Origin: Pseudarthrobacter siccitolerans | Lineage (GTDB): Bacteria; Actinomycetota; Actinomycetes; Actinomycetales; Micrococcaceae | DNA length: 64,000 nt | NCBI RefSeq assembly: GCF_001046895.1 | Contig: NZ_CAQI01000059.1 | Coordinates: 186,001-250,000, forward strand | Direction: 5' to 3' | Shown here: piece by piece, positions 8,092 to 15,982 of the stretch | Layout: each line of letters opens with the position of its first letter | Position numbering within the stretch: the first letter of the stretch is position 1 | Position numbers and translations under genes: made by a program | The notes under the pieces: model-generated | Database searches by the model: none | What the model saw: only the letters and a program-made list of their open reading frames with translations | Told to the model about the DNA's origin: nothing

Positions 8092-9347
8092 CGGTTTGCC
8101 GCCAAGACGGCAGCCGGAGTGCTTGCCGGCGGAAACCCCAGCGATGAAAGGACCCGCTGGGCAACATCATGCCACGTTGATTCGCTGGCCCGGCGTCGGG
8201 CTTCGGCGCCCATCGACTCGGCTACTTTCGAATCGCACAACCGCAGCATAGCCAGGGTGAGCGCCTCGGAGTCGTCAGGGTGAACAGCCATGGCAGCCGG
8301 TCCCAGAAGCTCGTCGGCCCCTCCTTCCGTGGTGGCGATGACTGGAAGTCCGGCCGACGCTGCCTCGAGGCAGGCGATGGGCGATGGGTCGAACCGGCTT
8401 GGCAGTACAAAGCATGTGGCACTTTCAAAGAGAGATGCGAGGAGGGTTTGGGAGGCGGGGTCCTCGCGGGGAAGAAATCCGTGATCGCGGACCCCCGGCT
8501 CAGCAGCATACGGATGTTGACCTACCAGATCCAGGGACGCCGCCGGGAACATCCTCCGGACTTCCCTGAAGGATGCCAGAACCGCTTCGCCATTCTTACG
8601 TCTCCAGTCAACGCCCACAAAGAGGAACCGGGGCCGGGCCCAATCACGCTCCGCAGATTTCACGGGATCACGGGGAAGATGTCCCATTCCCACCACATGA
8701 ACCCGCCTGCCATCGATTCCGTAGTCATCAAGGAACGATTTCGCCGCCCACGAGGTGCTCACGCAGCAAACGTCTGCAGCCCGGGACGATGCGGCCTGGC
8801 GCTCAAACCAGCGGCGGAGGTGGTGCTGCGGGACATTGAGCGCGCGGATGTCTGAATCCACATTCCGCCACATCTGCAGAAGGGTTCCGTCATCATAGGT
8901 GGCACAAGGGATTTCGGCGGAAACTACGTTATGAAGGCTATACATCTCTGTTCCCATCGCTATCACAGCGTCGAGGGCGCCGACTTCCTTCATTCGGCGG
9001 GACAGTGCGATGGTTCTTGCTGCCTGTCGTATCGCCATGCGGTCAGCTACGGGCCCGTTCCGTCCCGTACTGCGTGACGCCAGCGATACGGCAGCCTTTG
9101 CTACCCAGGGCAGGTCCACACCTATCGGAACTACCTCAAATCCGGAGGCTTCTATGCCCAGTGCCATCCCGCTCGGTGTGCCTGACCAGTTGCCCGGGAA
9201 TCGCGGATCCCGTTGCGGATACAGCAGTCCGATCCTTGAGCCCGGCTCTGCTGAACGGCCTGCTTGCGGATTCAAACGTTGTGGCCTTGCCGCGTGCCTT
9301 GCACGCGCACGAGGAGACAGGGACATATCTTTTCTGGCTGGGTTCAC
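8088..9347 (-). CDS. GT4 family glycosyltransferase
   Basis: A 419-residue GT-B enzyme. The C-terminal half is typical GT4: FLFVGVDWRRKNG, SLDLVGQHP, then S-R-F-D-P-S-P-I-A-C-L-E-A-A-S-A-G-L-P-V-I with the E-x7-E-like donor site, and GGADELLG. The start is well defined: a GTG at 9347 lies 5 nt after GGAGG (complement of 9353-9357) and forms a GTGA overlap with the flippase stop. The open frame to 9977 is only a shadow of the flippase gene. The N-terminal acceptor domain contains RIGLLYPQRDPRFPGNWS. It probably adds one residue to the repeat unit. Confidence 0.85.
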   Translation of the reverse strand: MNPARKDMSLSPRARARHAARPQRLNPQAGRSAEPGSRIGLLYPQRDPRFPGNWSGTPSGMALGIEASGFEVVPIGVDLPWVAKAAVSLASRSTGRNGPVADRMAIRQAARTIALSRRMKEVGALDAVIAMGTEMYSLHNVVSAEIPCATYDDGTLLQMWRNVDSDIRALNVPQHHLRRWFERQAASSRAADVCCVSTSWAAKSFLDDYGIDGRRVHVVGMGHLPRDPVKSAERDWARPRFLFVGVDWRRKNGEAVLASFREVRRMFPAASLDLVGQHPYAAEPGVRDHGFLPREDPASQTLLASLFESATCFVLPSRFDPSPIACLEAASAGLPVIATTEGGADELLGPAAMAVHPDDSEALTLAMLRLCDSKVAESMGAEARRRASESTWHDVAQRVLSSLGFPPASTPAAVLAANR

Positions 9348-10864
9348 GTGGACCTCCGTCGGATCTTGGCAAAACGGGCGAGCAGTGAGTCGTACGTCGA
9401 AAAATAGGGCGCCAACCGGGTATTTGCTCCGCCCCAAACTTCGCGGGCCAGCGGTAACGCTGTGGCCATGTAGATAAACAGTCCTGTCAGCGCGGCCGCC
9501 GCAATCCGCCACCAAGAGCCGGAAATCGGCAGTATCACGGCGTATGCCGCTCCCGCAGCGGCAATGGCGGCAAGCAAGGGTCCTGCCGCCGCACGGAAGA
9601 GCAAGCCGGGCAGGTCTTCTACCGCAGAACGGAGCATCCACAAGTAAAGGGGCAAGACCAGGCAGGCAATGACGCCTACGTGCACCCAGGCGGCTCCCAG
9701 TACGCCAAACTGCGATACGCCCAGCCACAGCCCGGGAACCAGTGTGGCCAGCCAGCTGGCCTGGACAAGCAGCACCCGCCAGGACTGGCCTCTGGCTACC
9801 AGGAGGTTGGACAGCAGAAGGCTTGTTGTGAACATGGCACCGTAGATTCCCAGAACGGCCAGGACCGGTCCTGCCTCTGCCCATTTCTCGCCATACAGCC
9901 CAACGACGATGTCCGTTGACAGGACGGCGGTCATGGCAGCTATCGGGCAGGCCACGAGGGCCGTCAGGCGGGTCCACCTCGCGAGTCTGTCCCGCAGGTG
10001 CGTTGCTTCGAGTCCGGATTCCGAGAACGCGGTCATTGCCACACTGTTGATCGTCGAGCCAAGGACTGATGACGACCAGGAAGCAATGTTGAAGGCAAGG
10101 ACGTAAATTCCGAGTACCGCGGGCCCCAGAATTCTGCTGATAAAAGCGAAATCGGCATTAAGGAGGGTGTAATTTATCAGGTTGGCACCGGCGAGGGGCA
10201 GTCCGAATTTCAGAATCGGGCGCAATTTGCCGCGATTGATGCGAGGCCAATAAAAGCGCTGCGGTGTAAGGATGATTACCAATCCCACAACCAACTGGCC
10301 AGCGACCCGGGACCACGCGAAGGCTAAGGCGCCGTTACCGTCAAGGGCGAGCAAGATGAGAAGTCCGTTTGCGGGAACGAAGGCAACGAGATTCGCGATA
10401 AACAGGCGGTCCTGCCGGAATTCCCGCGTCATCATGGCACCAGGCACAGCAAAGAATCCGGTGAGGAAGACGCAGATGGAAAGCACCTGGACGGGTCCTT
10501 TGGCATCGGCTGCACCGAAGGCAGCGGCTATCGGTTCCGCAAACCCAAAAACGATCAGTGCGAAAACAGTGCCGGAAATCAACGACACTGCCGCTACCGT
10601 TGGTGCGTGGTCGTCAAGTGAAAGGTCCCGGCGTGCTACGCAGGAAGCGACGCCGAGCTCAGCAAATGACGAGACGATGGTATGCACGATCAGGGCGGCC
10701 GCAAATACACCGAAATCGTGGGGCGAAACAATTCGAACCACAACTATCGTTACTGCTATGCCCGCGAGCTTGGTCATGAGCATATTGATGCCGCTCCACA
10801 CGGCGCCTCGGTGGGCTCTCGAATCCAGCGACTCCGAGTCCGCTATGGAGGCGTCACTTTTCAT
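9344..10864 (-). CDS. Wzx-like oligosaccharide flippase (MOP superfamily)
   Basis: A 506-residue membrane protein with about 14 predicted helices, the usual size for Wzx/polysaccharide transporter proteins (PF13440 type). The N-terminus has R-G-A-V-W-S-G, VVVRIVSPHDFGVFAAAL, and later FRQDRLFIANLVAF and LGPAVLGIYVLAFNI, all characteristic of this family. It flips the undecaprenyl-diphosphate-linked repeat unit across the membrane. That fits the Wzy-like polymerase at 4398-5729 and the two Wzz-like proteins, making a Wzx/Wzy-type pathway. ATG at 10864 overlaps the aminotransferase stop by 11 bp and the stop overlaps the GT4 start by 4 bp. Confidence 0.85.
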   Translation of the reverse strand: MKSDASIADSESLDSRAHRGAVWSGINMLMTKLAGIAVTIVVVRIVSPHDFGVFAAALIVHTIVSSFAELGVASCVARRDLSLDDHAPTVAAVSLISGTVFALIVFGFAEPIAAAFGAADAKGPVQVLSICVFLTGFFAVPGAMMTREFRQDRLFIANLVAFVPANGLLILLALDGNGALAFAWSRVAGQLVVGLVIILTPQRFYWPRINRGKLRPILKFGLPLAGANLINYTLLNADFAFISRILGPAVLGIYVLAFNIASWSSSVLGSTINSVAMTAFSESGLEATHLRDRLARWTRLTALVACPIAAMTAVLSTDIVVGLYGEKWAEAGPVLAVLGIYGAMFTTSLLLSNLLVARGQSWRVLLVQASWLATLVPGLWLGVSQFGVLGAAWVHVGVIACLVLPLYLWMLRSAVEDLPGLLFRAAAGPLLAAIAAAGAAYAVILPISGSWWRIAAAALTGLFIYMATALPLAREVWGGANTRLAPYFSTYDSLLARFAKIRRRST

Positions 10865-12020
10865 CCGTCACCGCCCACCGCATCGGAACCGGGTTGATCG
10901 CGGTTTTGAGCGCCTCGACTACGCGCTCCTGCTGCCCCACAGTGATGTGCGGGTAGAGCGGCAGCGACAGGATGCTGCCGGCCGCATCCTCCGCGACAGG
11001 GAACGAACCAATTCCACGCCCGTCAGCCCAGTAGGCCCCACTCAAGTGCACCGGCACCGGATAGTGGATCCCTGCCTGGATCCCGGCCGAATGAAGAGCT
11101 GTCAGAACGGCGTCACGCTGAGGCACCCGGACCACATACAGGTGCCACACGTCAACGTTTCCGGGCGCCTCACGGGGTACAACAACACCGGGAACATCGG
11201 CAAGCAGTTCTGAATATCGTTCAGCGGCTGCCCGGCGCAGGAGGTTCCAGGACTGCAGCCGGGCAAGCTTCGCTTTGAGAACCACCGCCTGAACCGTATC
11301 GAGCCGCGAGTTGAAGCCGATCGCATCATGCACGTACTTGTGACTGCTCCCGTGCGCGCCCAGCATCCGCACCCGGGCGGCAACGGACGGTTCGTCTGTC
11401 AGCACGGCGCCGGCGTCACCGGCAGCACCAAGGTTTTTCCCCGGGTAGAAACTGGTCCCGGCAGCAATCCCGAGTGTCCCGGCAGAACGCCCAAAGCGGG
11501 TCGCGCCCTGCGACTGCGCGGCGTCTTCGATAATCACAGACCCGCAGGCCTCAGCGATAGGAACCAGCTGTTCAACGAATGCTGTCTGGCCAAAGAGGTG
11601 GACCGGCACAATGGCCTGCGTCCGGGAGGACACAGCGGCGGCGACAGCAGAGGGAGAAATCAGCAAATACTCCGGGTCCACGTCCACGGGAACTGGAACC
11701 GCCCCGATCCGGCTGACGGCCTCCGCCGTAGCAATAAACGTATTGGCGGGAAGAATCACTTCCCCGCCAGGGGCCACGCCGCCGGCCCGCAGGGCCAACT
11801 CCAAGGCGTCAGTCCCGTTGGCAACTCCAATGCAGTGCCGAGCTCCAACGAAGGACGCGTACGCCGCCTCGAACTGCTCGACGGCGGGCCCGCCAATAAA
11901 GGACGCAGAAGTGAAAACCTCTGCCAGTTCCGCCATGACCTCTTCATGGACGTCCGCCTGCTGCGCGGCAAGATCCACCAGCGGCACAGCTTCATCCCGG
12001 ACATCAACTTCGGCACTCAC
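10854..12020 (-). CDS. DegT/DnrJ/EryC1 family sugar aminotransferase (copy 1)
   Basis: A 388-residue PLP enzyme of fold type I. ARHCIGVANGTDALELAL, ILPANTFIATAEA and IIEDAAQSQGA mark the cofactor pocket; the Schiff-base lysine is in SFYPGKNLGAAGDAG. It transfers an amino group, usually from glutamate, to a nucleotide-linked keto-sugar. GTG start, with a 4 bp overlap to the acyltransferase upstream, which fits amination followed by N-acylation of the same sugar. The sequence resembles 3-amino-sugar transaminases (WbpE, FdtB group) more than the copy at 12673-13839, but the substrate is not decided by sequence alone. Confidence 0.85.
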   Translation of the reverse strand: MSAEVDVRDEAVPLVDLAAQQADVHEEVMAELAEVFTSASFIGGPAVEQFEAAYASFVGARHCIGVANGTDALELALRAGGVAPGGEVILPANTFIATAEAVSRIGAVPVPVDVDPEYLLISPSAVAAAVSSRTQAIVPVHLFGQTAFVEQLVPIAEACGSVIIEDAAQSQGATRFGRSAGTLGIAAGTSFYPGKNLGAAGDAGAVLTDEPSVAARVRMLGAHGSSHKYVHDAIGFNSRLDTVQAVVLKAKLARLQSWNLLRRAAAERYSELLADVPGVVVPREAPGNVDVWHLYVVRVPQRDAVLTALHSAGIQAGIHYPVPVHLSGAYWADGRGIGSFPVAEDAAGSILSLPLYPHITVGQQERVVEALKTAINPVPMRWAVTDEK

Positions 12021-12676
12021 CGCACACCCCCGAAATGGAAACTTTCCCGTTCAATCTCGTGCGCCGGCACACCAACCCAGGTCTCGCCGTCGGGCACGTT
12101 GCTGAGTACCGCGGCGCCCATCCCCACGGTCGCGTAGGCACCCACCGATGTCCGCTCGCGGACGCTCGCGTTCATGCCCAGGTAGGCAGCCCGGCCGATC
12201 CGGACTCCGCCGCCCAAGGACACTCCCGCAGCGAACGTGGCAAAGTCCGCCACGTCGTCGTCGTGCGTAAAAGTTACTGACGGCATGGCCACCACATGGG
12301 ACCCCAGGGTGACCGCGGCAGTCATGGTGACGTTGCGCAGCAGGATGCTGCCGCGTCCTATCCGGCACCCCTCGGGGTACTGCACCGTGGGGTCGATCGC
12401 CGTCGCATATCGGGCTTCGCTGAGCCCCATCGCGGTGAGCCGCTCCACCACCGCCTCCCGCGACTTCCCCGAGCCGATGCACACCAGGATCAACGCATGG
12501 GTGTACCTCCCGGCGTCGTCAATGGTCCCCAGCACCGGGGCGCCGTCCACTGTCACCCCGGCCATCTCCTTGTCGTCGTCCAGCAGGCCCACCACGTCGT
12601 ACTGCCCGCTGGCCCGCACCATCGCCAGGACTTCCCGGGCCAGGCCGCTGGCCGCGATCAGGATCAGCTCGCTCAC
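12017..12676 (-). CDS. NeuD/PglD-family sugar O/N-acyltransferase
   Basis: A 219-residue two-domain protein. The N-terminal Rossmann-like domain (ELILIAASGLAREVLAMV, VVGLLDDD, VCIGSGKSREAVV) binds the nucleotide-sugar. It is followed by hexapeptide repeats that form a left-handed beta-helix (IGRGSILLRNVTMTAAVTLG and onward), which binds acyl-CoA. The HDDDVADF segment contains the His expected as general base in PglD. It probably acetylates the amino sugar made by a neighbouring DegT enzyme. GTG start; 4 bp overlaps on both sides. O-acetylation is a less likely alternative. Confidence 0.8.
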   Translation of the reverse strand: MSELILIAASGLAREVLAMVRASGQYDVVGLLDDDKEMAGVTVDGAPVLGTIDDAGRYTHALILVCIGSGKSREAVVERLTAMGLSEARYATAIDPTVQYPEGCRIGRGSILLRNVTMTAAVTLGSHVVAMPSVTFTHDDDVADFATFAAGVSLGGGVRIGRAAYLGMNASVRERTSVGAYATVGMGAAVLSNVPDGETWVGVPAHEIERESFHFGGVR

Positions 12677-13839
12677 GTGGCCGCCCCCGTGGCGGCACTG
12701 CGGACGGTGCTGATGATCCGGCTGAGGCCGTCGTCGTCGAGTTCGTGGAAGACCGGAAGGATCAAGGTCCTGTCGTTGAGCCGTTCAGTATGCTGCAGCA
12801 GCGAACTGCCGGTGTCCCGCCAGCGGTAGGCGGGCTGCCGGTGCGCCGCCATGATGCCCCTCCGGGCCGAGATGCCGGCCTCCGCGAGGCGTTCCAGCAG
12901 GCCTTCGCGGGTAGTGCCGAAGCCAGGCAGAACCTCCAGCCACAGCGATTGGAAATTGGTGGTCCCGTACGGCGGGTCGGACACCAGCCGCAGTCCCCGC
13001 AGGCCCGCGAGCCCGGCAACGTACCGGGCCGCGATATCCCGGCGGCGTGCCACCACCTCGGGCAGCCGTCCCAGTTGCACAATTCCGACGGCGGCCTGCA
13101 GGTCCGTCATCCGGTAGTTGAAGCCCACCTCCAGGTAGACCTCCGGGGCCGCCAGCACCGAGCCGTGCCGGTCCGTGGCGGACACGCTCATGGAGTGCTC
13201 CCGCAGCGTCCTGGCCCGGGCGGCCCAATCGGCCCGGTTGGTGGTGAGCATTCCGCCTTCACCGGTGGTGAGGATCTTGCGCGGATGGAAGGACCACACC
13301 GCCACATCCGCCTGGACACCCACCGGCCGCCCTTTATAGGTGGAGCCGACAGCGCAAGCCGCGTCCTCGATGACGGTGATCTCATGCCGGTCGCACAGTT
13401 CCCGGATCGGATCCATATCCAAAGGCATACCGCCCTGGTCCACCACAATCACGGCCCGGGTATCCAGGGTCAGGGCCGCGTGGATGGTTTCGGCGGTCAT
13501 GTTCCCCGTTGCGGGGTCCACGTCGCAGAAGACGGGGCGGGCCCCAACATAGGTGACCGCATTCGCCGTGGCGATAAAGGACAGCGACGGGACCACCACG
13601 TCGTCGCCCGGGCCGATGCCCGCCACCACCAGCGCCAGGTGCAGCGCGGTAGTGCAGTTGGAGGTTGCGACGGCGTGCCGCACCCCCTGCGCGGCGGCGA
13701 ACGCTGTCTCGAACTCCTTAACCTTCGGGCCCTGGGCCACCCAGCCGGAAGCCACCACTTCCGCCAGGGCCCTGGCTTCTTCTTCCCCGAGCCAGGGCTT
13801 CATGACGTTGATCCGGGCGAGGACTGCTTCCGTACTCAT
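12673..13839 (-). CDS. DegT/DnrJ/EryC1 family sugar aminotransferase (copy 2)
   Basis: A 388-residue PLP enzyme, same length as the copy at 10854-12020 but clearly different in sequence. HAVATSNCTTALHLAL, VVPSLSFIATANAVTYVGA and VIEDAACAVGSTYKG are in the cofactor site. The Schiff-base lysine lies in WSFHPRKILTTGEGGML, the pattern of PglE/PseC-type and perosamine-synthase-type transaminases that act at C4. Two distinct aminotransferases in one operon suggest two amino groups in the repeat unit, on one or two sugars. ATG overlaps the epimerase stop (ATGA at 13839-13836). Confidence 0.85.
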   Translation of the reverse strand: MSTEAVLARINVMKPWLGEEEARALAEVVASGWVAQGPKVKEFETAFAAAQGVRHAVATSNCTTALHLALVVAGIGPGDDVVVPSLSFIATANAVTYVGARPVFCDVDPATGNMTAETIHAALTLDTRAVIVVDQGGMPLDMDPIRELCDRHEITVIEDAACAVGSTYKGRPVGVQADVAVWSFHPRKILTTGEGGMLTTNRADWAARARTLREHSMSVSATDRHGSVLAAPEVYLEVGFNYRMTDLQAAVGIVQLGRLPEVVARRRDIAARYVAGLAGLRGLRLVSDPPYGTTNFQSLWLEVLPGFGTTREGLLERLAEAGISARRGIMAAHRQPAYRWRDTGSSLLQHTERLNDRTLILPVFHELDDDGLSRIISTVRSAATGAAT

Positions 13840-14831
13840 TTGGCACCGGCTTTCCGTGTCGCCGCGATCTCATCCCGGAGCGGCTGCCACCAGGTGACGA
13901 GCTCCCGCAGTCCCTCTTCAAGGTCCACTTCCGCTTTGAATCCCAGGTCGCGGGCGGCAGCGGAGGTATCCGCCAGGCGCCGGACCACACCGTTGACCTG
14001 ACGCGCCGGCCCGTGTTCCACCGCCAGATCCGAGCCCATGACCCGCAGCAGCGCCTCCGCCATCTCCAGGAGGCTGGTCTCCGTTCCGCTGGCGATGTTG
14101 TAGATTCCGTCCGTGACGCCGCTGGCGGCGGCGAGGACATTCGCCCGCGCCACGTCGGCCGTATAAACGAAGTCCATCGTCTGCAGCCCGTCTCCAAAGA
14201 TCAGCGGCGGCCGGCCGTCCATGATCCGCTCCATCCAGCGCACCAGCACCTCGGTGTAGAGGCCGTGGACGTCCATGCGGGGCCCATAAACGTTGAAGTA
14301 CCGCAGCATCACGAAGTCCAGCCCGGTCATCGCGTGGAAGCTGCGGGCCATTCCCTCGTTGAACGATTTCGCGGCCCCGTAAAAGGTGTCGTTGTTGGCG
14401 TGGTGGTGGCTTTCGCGGGTGGGAAATTCCTCCGCCATGCCGTATACCGAGGCACTCGACGCGGCCACCAGTTTGTCCACCTTGTGCTCGGCCGCGGCTT
14501 CGAGGATGTTGAAGGTCCCGTCCACCATGACCTCCAGTGCCAGCCGCGGTTCCTCCGCGCACTGCGTGATCCGGATGGCCGCCTGATGGAACACCAGGTC
14601 CTTGCCCCGCGTCAGGTCGTGGACCAGGTCGCGGTCCCGGATGTCGCCGTGCACCAGCTCCACCTGCCCGCTGCCCTGTGCGCCGGCCAGGTTGTCCAGG
14701 CGGCCGCGGACCAGGTTGTCCAATACGTCCACGCGGTCCACGCCCGCCCGCAGCAGTGCGTCCACCAGGGTGGAACCGACGGTTCCCGCCCCGCCGGTCA
14801 CCAGCACGTTGGCCCCTTCCAGCCGGCTCAC
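13836..14831 (-). CDS. NAD-dependent sugar epimerase/dehydratase (extended SDR)
   Basis: A 331-residue extended short-chain dehydrogenase. NVLVTGGAGTVGSTLVDAL is the NAD-binding G-x-x-G-x-x-G loop, SSASVYG supplies the catalytic Ser, and YGAAK the Y-x3-K pair; MLRYFNVYGPR is typical of GalE-like enzymes. It probably epimerises or modifies a UDP- or dTDP-hexose for the repeat unit. The GTG at 14831 was chosen because GGAGG (complement of 14839-14843) sits 7 nt upstream and GTGA overlaps the oxidoreductase stop. The open frame to 15182 is a shadow of the neighbouring gene. Confidence 0.85.
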   Translation of the reverse strand: MSRLEGANVLVTGGAGTVGSTLVDALLRAGVDRVDVLDNLVRGRLDNLAGAQGSGQVELVHGDIRDRDLVHDLTRGKDLVFHQAAIRITQCAEEPRLALEVMVDGTFNILEAAAEHKVDKLVAASSASVYGMAEEFPTRESHHHANNDTFYGAAKSFNEGMARSFHAMTGLDFVMLRYFNVYGPRMDVHGLYTEVLVRWMERIMDGRPPLIFGDGLQTMDFVYTADVARANVLAAASGVTDGIYNIASGTETSLLEMAEALLRVMGSDLAVEHGPARQVNGVVRRLADTSAAARDLGFKAEVDLEEGLRELVTWWQPLRDEIAATRKAGAK

Positions 14832-15958
14832 CGCACACCCTCCAGTTCGACGCCGGATGCTGCTTCTGCAGCCCCGGTTCCTTCCACCGGGGAGGCCTTG
14901 CCGTCCAGGCTGAGGCTGCGCGTCACCGCTTCGAGGACAGACAGGACCCGAAGGCCCGACTCCCCGCCGGTCCGCGCCTCCTGGCCGTTGCGGATACAGA
15001 AGGCCAGCTCGGCCACCACCTGGCCCAGCGCTTCGCGTTCCGGCAGCGCGGGCGACCACGTGTCCCCGAGCCGGTAGGACACGGCGTTGGAAGCCTTCTC
15101 CCCGGCCGACTTCGGCTGCCGGTCCAGGCTGACGCCCCTGTCGTACACGCTGAGCCGCTGCTGCGGGTTCAGGTCGTCCCACACGAGGGTCCGGAGCGAT
15201 CCGCCGATCACCATTTGGCGGATCTTGGTGGGGCTGAGCCAGTTCACGTGCACGTGGGCGGTGGCATCATTGGGGAGCCGGAAGTTCAGGTGCCCCACGC
15301 AGTCCCGCCCCGTTCCCAGGGGGTCGGCGCCGAAGGCCGAGACTTCCGCGGGGTTCAGCCCGCCGGGGAGGACGAAATCCAGGATGGCCAGATCGTGCGG
15401 CGCCAGGTCCCAGAACACATTCACGTCCGGCTGGACGAGCCCCAGGTTGATGCGGGTGGAATCCACAAAAAGGATCTCGCCCAGGGACCCGGCCTGCACC
15501 AGCTCCTGCATCTTCAGGACGGCAGGTGTGTAGCAATACGTGTGGTCCGCCATCAGCACCAGGCCCCGTGCCTGCGCTTCGGCCACCATCTCCAGTCCAT
15601 GCGCCCGGCTGTCCGCCAGCGGTTTCTCCACCAGGACGTGTTTTCCGGCGCGCAGCGCCGTCATCACCGTGCCGTGGTGGGTGCGGGCCGGTGTCGCAAT
15701 GGCAACGGCGTCCACGTCAAACGTGTCCAGCAGCTCATCCAAGGACTCGACCACCGGGATCTCCCCCAGCGTGGCAGCCAGCTTGCGGGCCCGTTCAATG
15801 TCCAGGTCGCAGATGGCCACCAGGGCCCAGTCCGTGCTCGCCTGGAGGTTGCGGGCCAGGTTGGGGCCCCAGTATCCGGCTCCGACGACGGCGATCTTGA
15901 GTTTGGGGGTCGGCTGCCGGTGGGTGGGGGTGTGGAATGGATTGGGGAATGTCCTCAT
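14828..15958 (-). CDS. Gfo/Idh/MocA family NAD(P)-dependent sugar oxidoreductase
   Basis: A 376-residue protein. KIAVVGAGYWGPNLARNL is the Rossmann G-x-G-x-x-G, DAVAIATPARTHHG and VLVEKPLADS (the E-K-P motif) follow, and the C-terminal half is the Gfo/Idh alpha-beta domain. In polysaccharide loci such enzymes (WbpB, KijD10 groups) oxidise C3 of a UDP-sugar to give the keto group used by a DegT aminotransferase. With the acyltransferase, this suggests a 3-amino or 2,3-diamino sugar. The gene is 24 bp downstream of the priming transferase; the stop overlaps the epimerase start by 4 bp. Confidence 0.85.
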   Translation of the reverse strand: MRTFPNPFHTPTHRQPTPKLKIAVVGAGYWGPNLARNLQASTDWALVAICDLDIERARKLAATLGEIPVVESLDELLDTFDVDAVAIATPARTHHGTVMTALRAGKHVLVEKPLADSRAHGLEMVAEAQARGLVLMADHTYCYTPAVLKMQELVQAGSLGEILFVDSTRINLGLVQPDVNVFWDLAPHDLAILDFVLPGGLNPAEVSAFGADPLGTGRDCVGHLNFRLPNDATAHVHVNWLSPTKIRQMVIGGSLRTLVWDDLNPQQRLSVYDRGVSLDRQPKSAGEKASNAVSYRLGDTWSPALPEREALGQVVAELAFCIRNGQEARTGGESGLRVLSVLEAVTRSLSLDGKASPVEGTGAAEAASGVELEGVR

Positions 15959-15982
15959 GTCACTTTCTTTCCCGAAGGGGTG

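Noticed and set aside
9348-9977. 210-codon N-terminal extension of the GT4 gene
   Set aside because: It overlaps the flippase coding region; the GTG at 9347 has GGAGG and a GTGA overlap.
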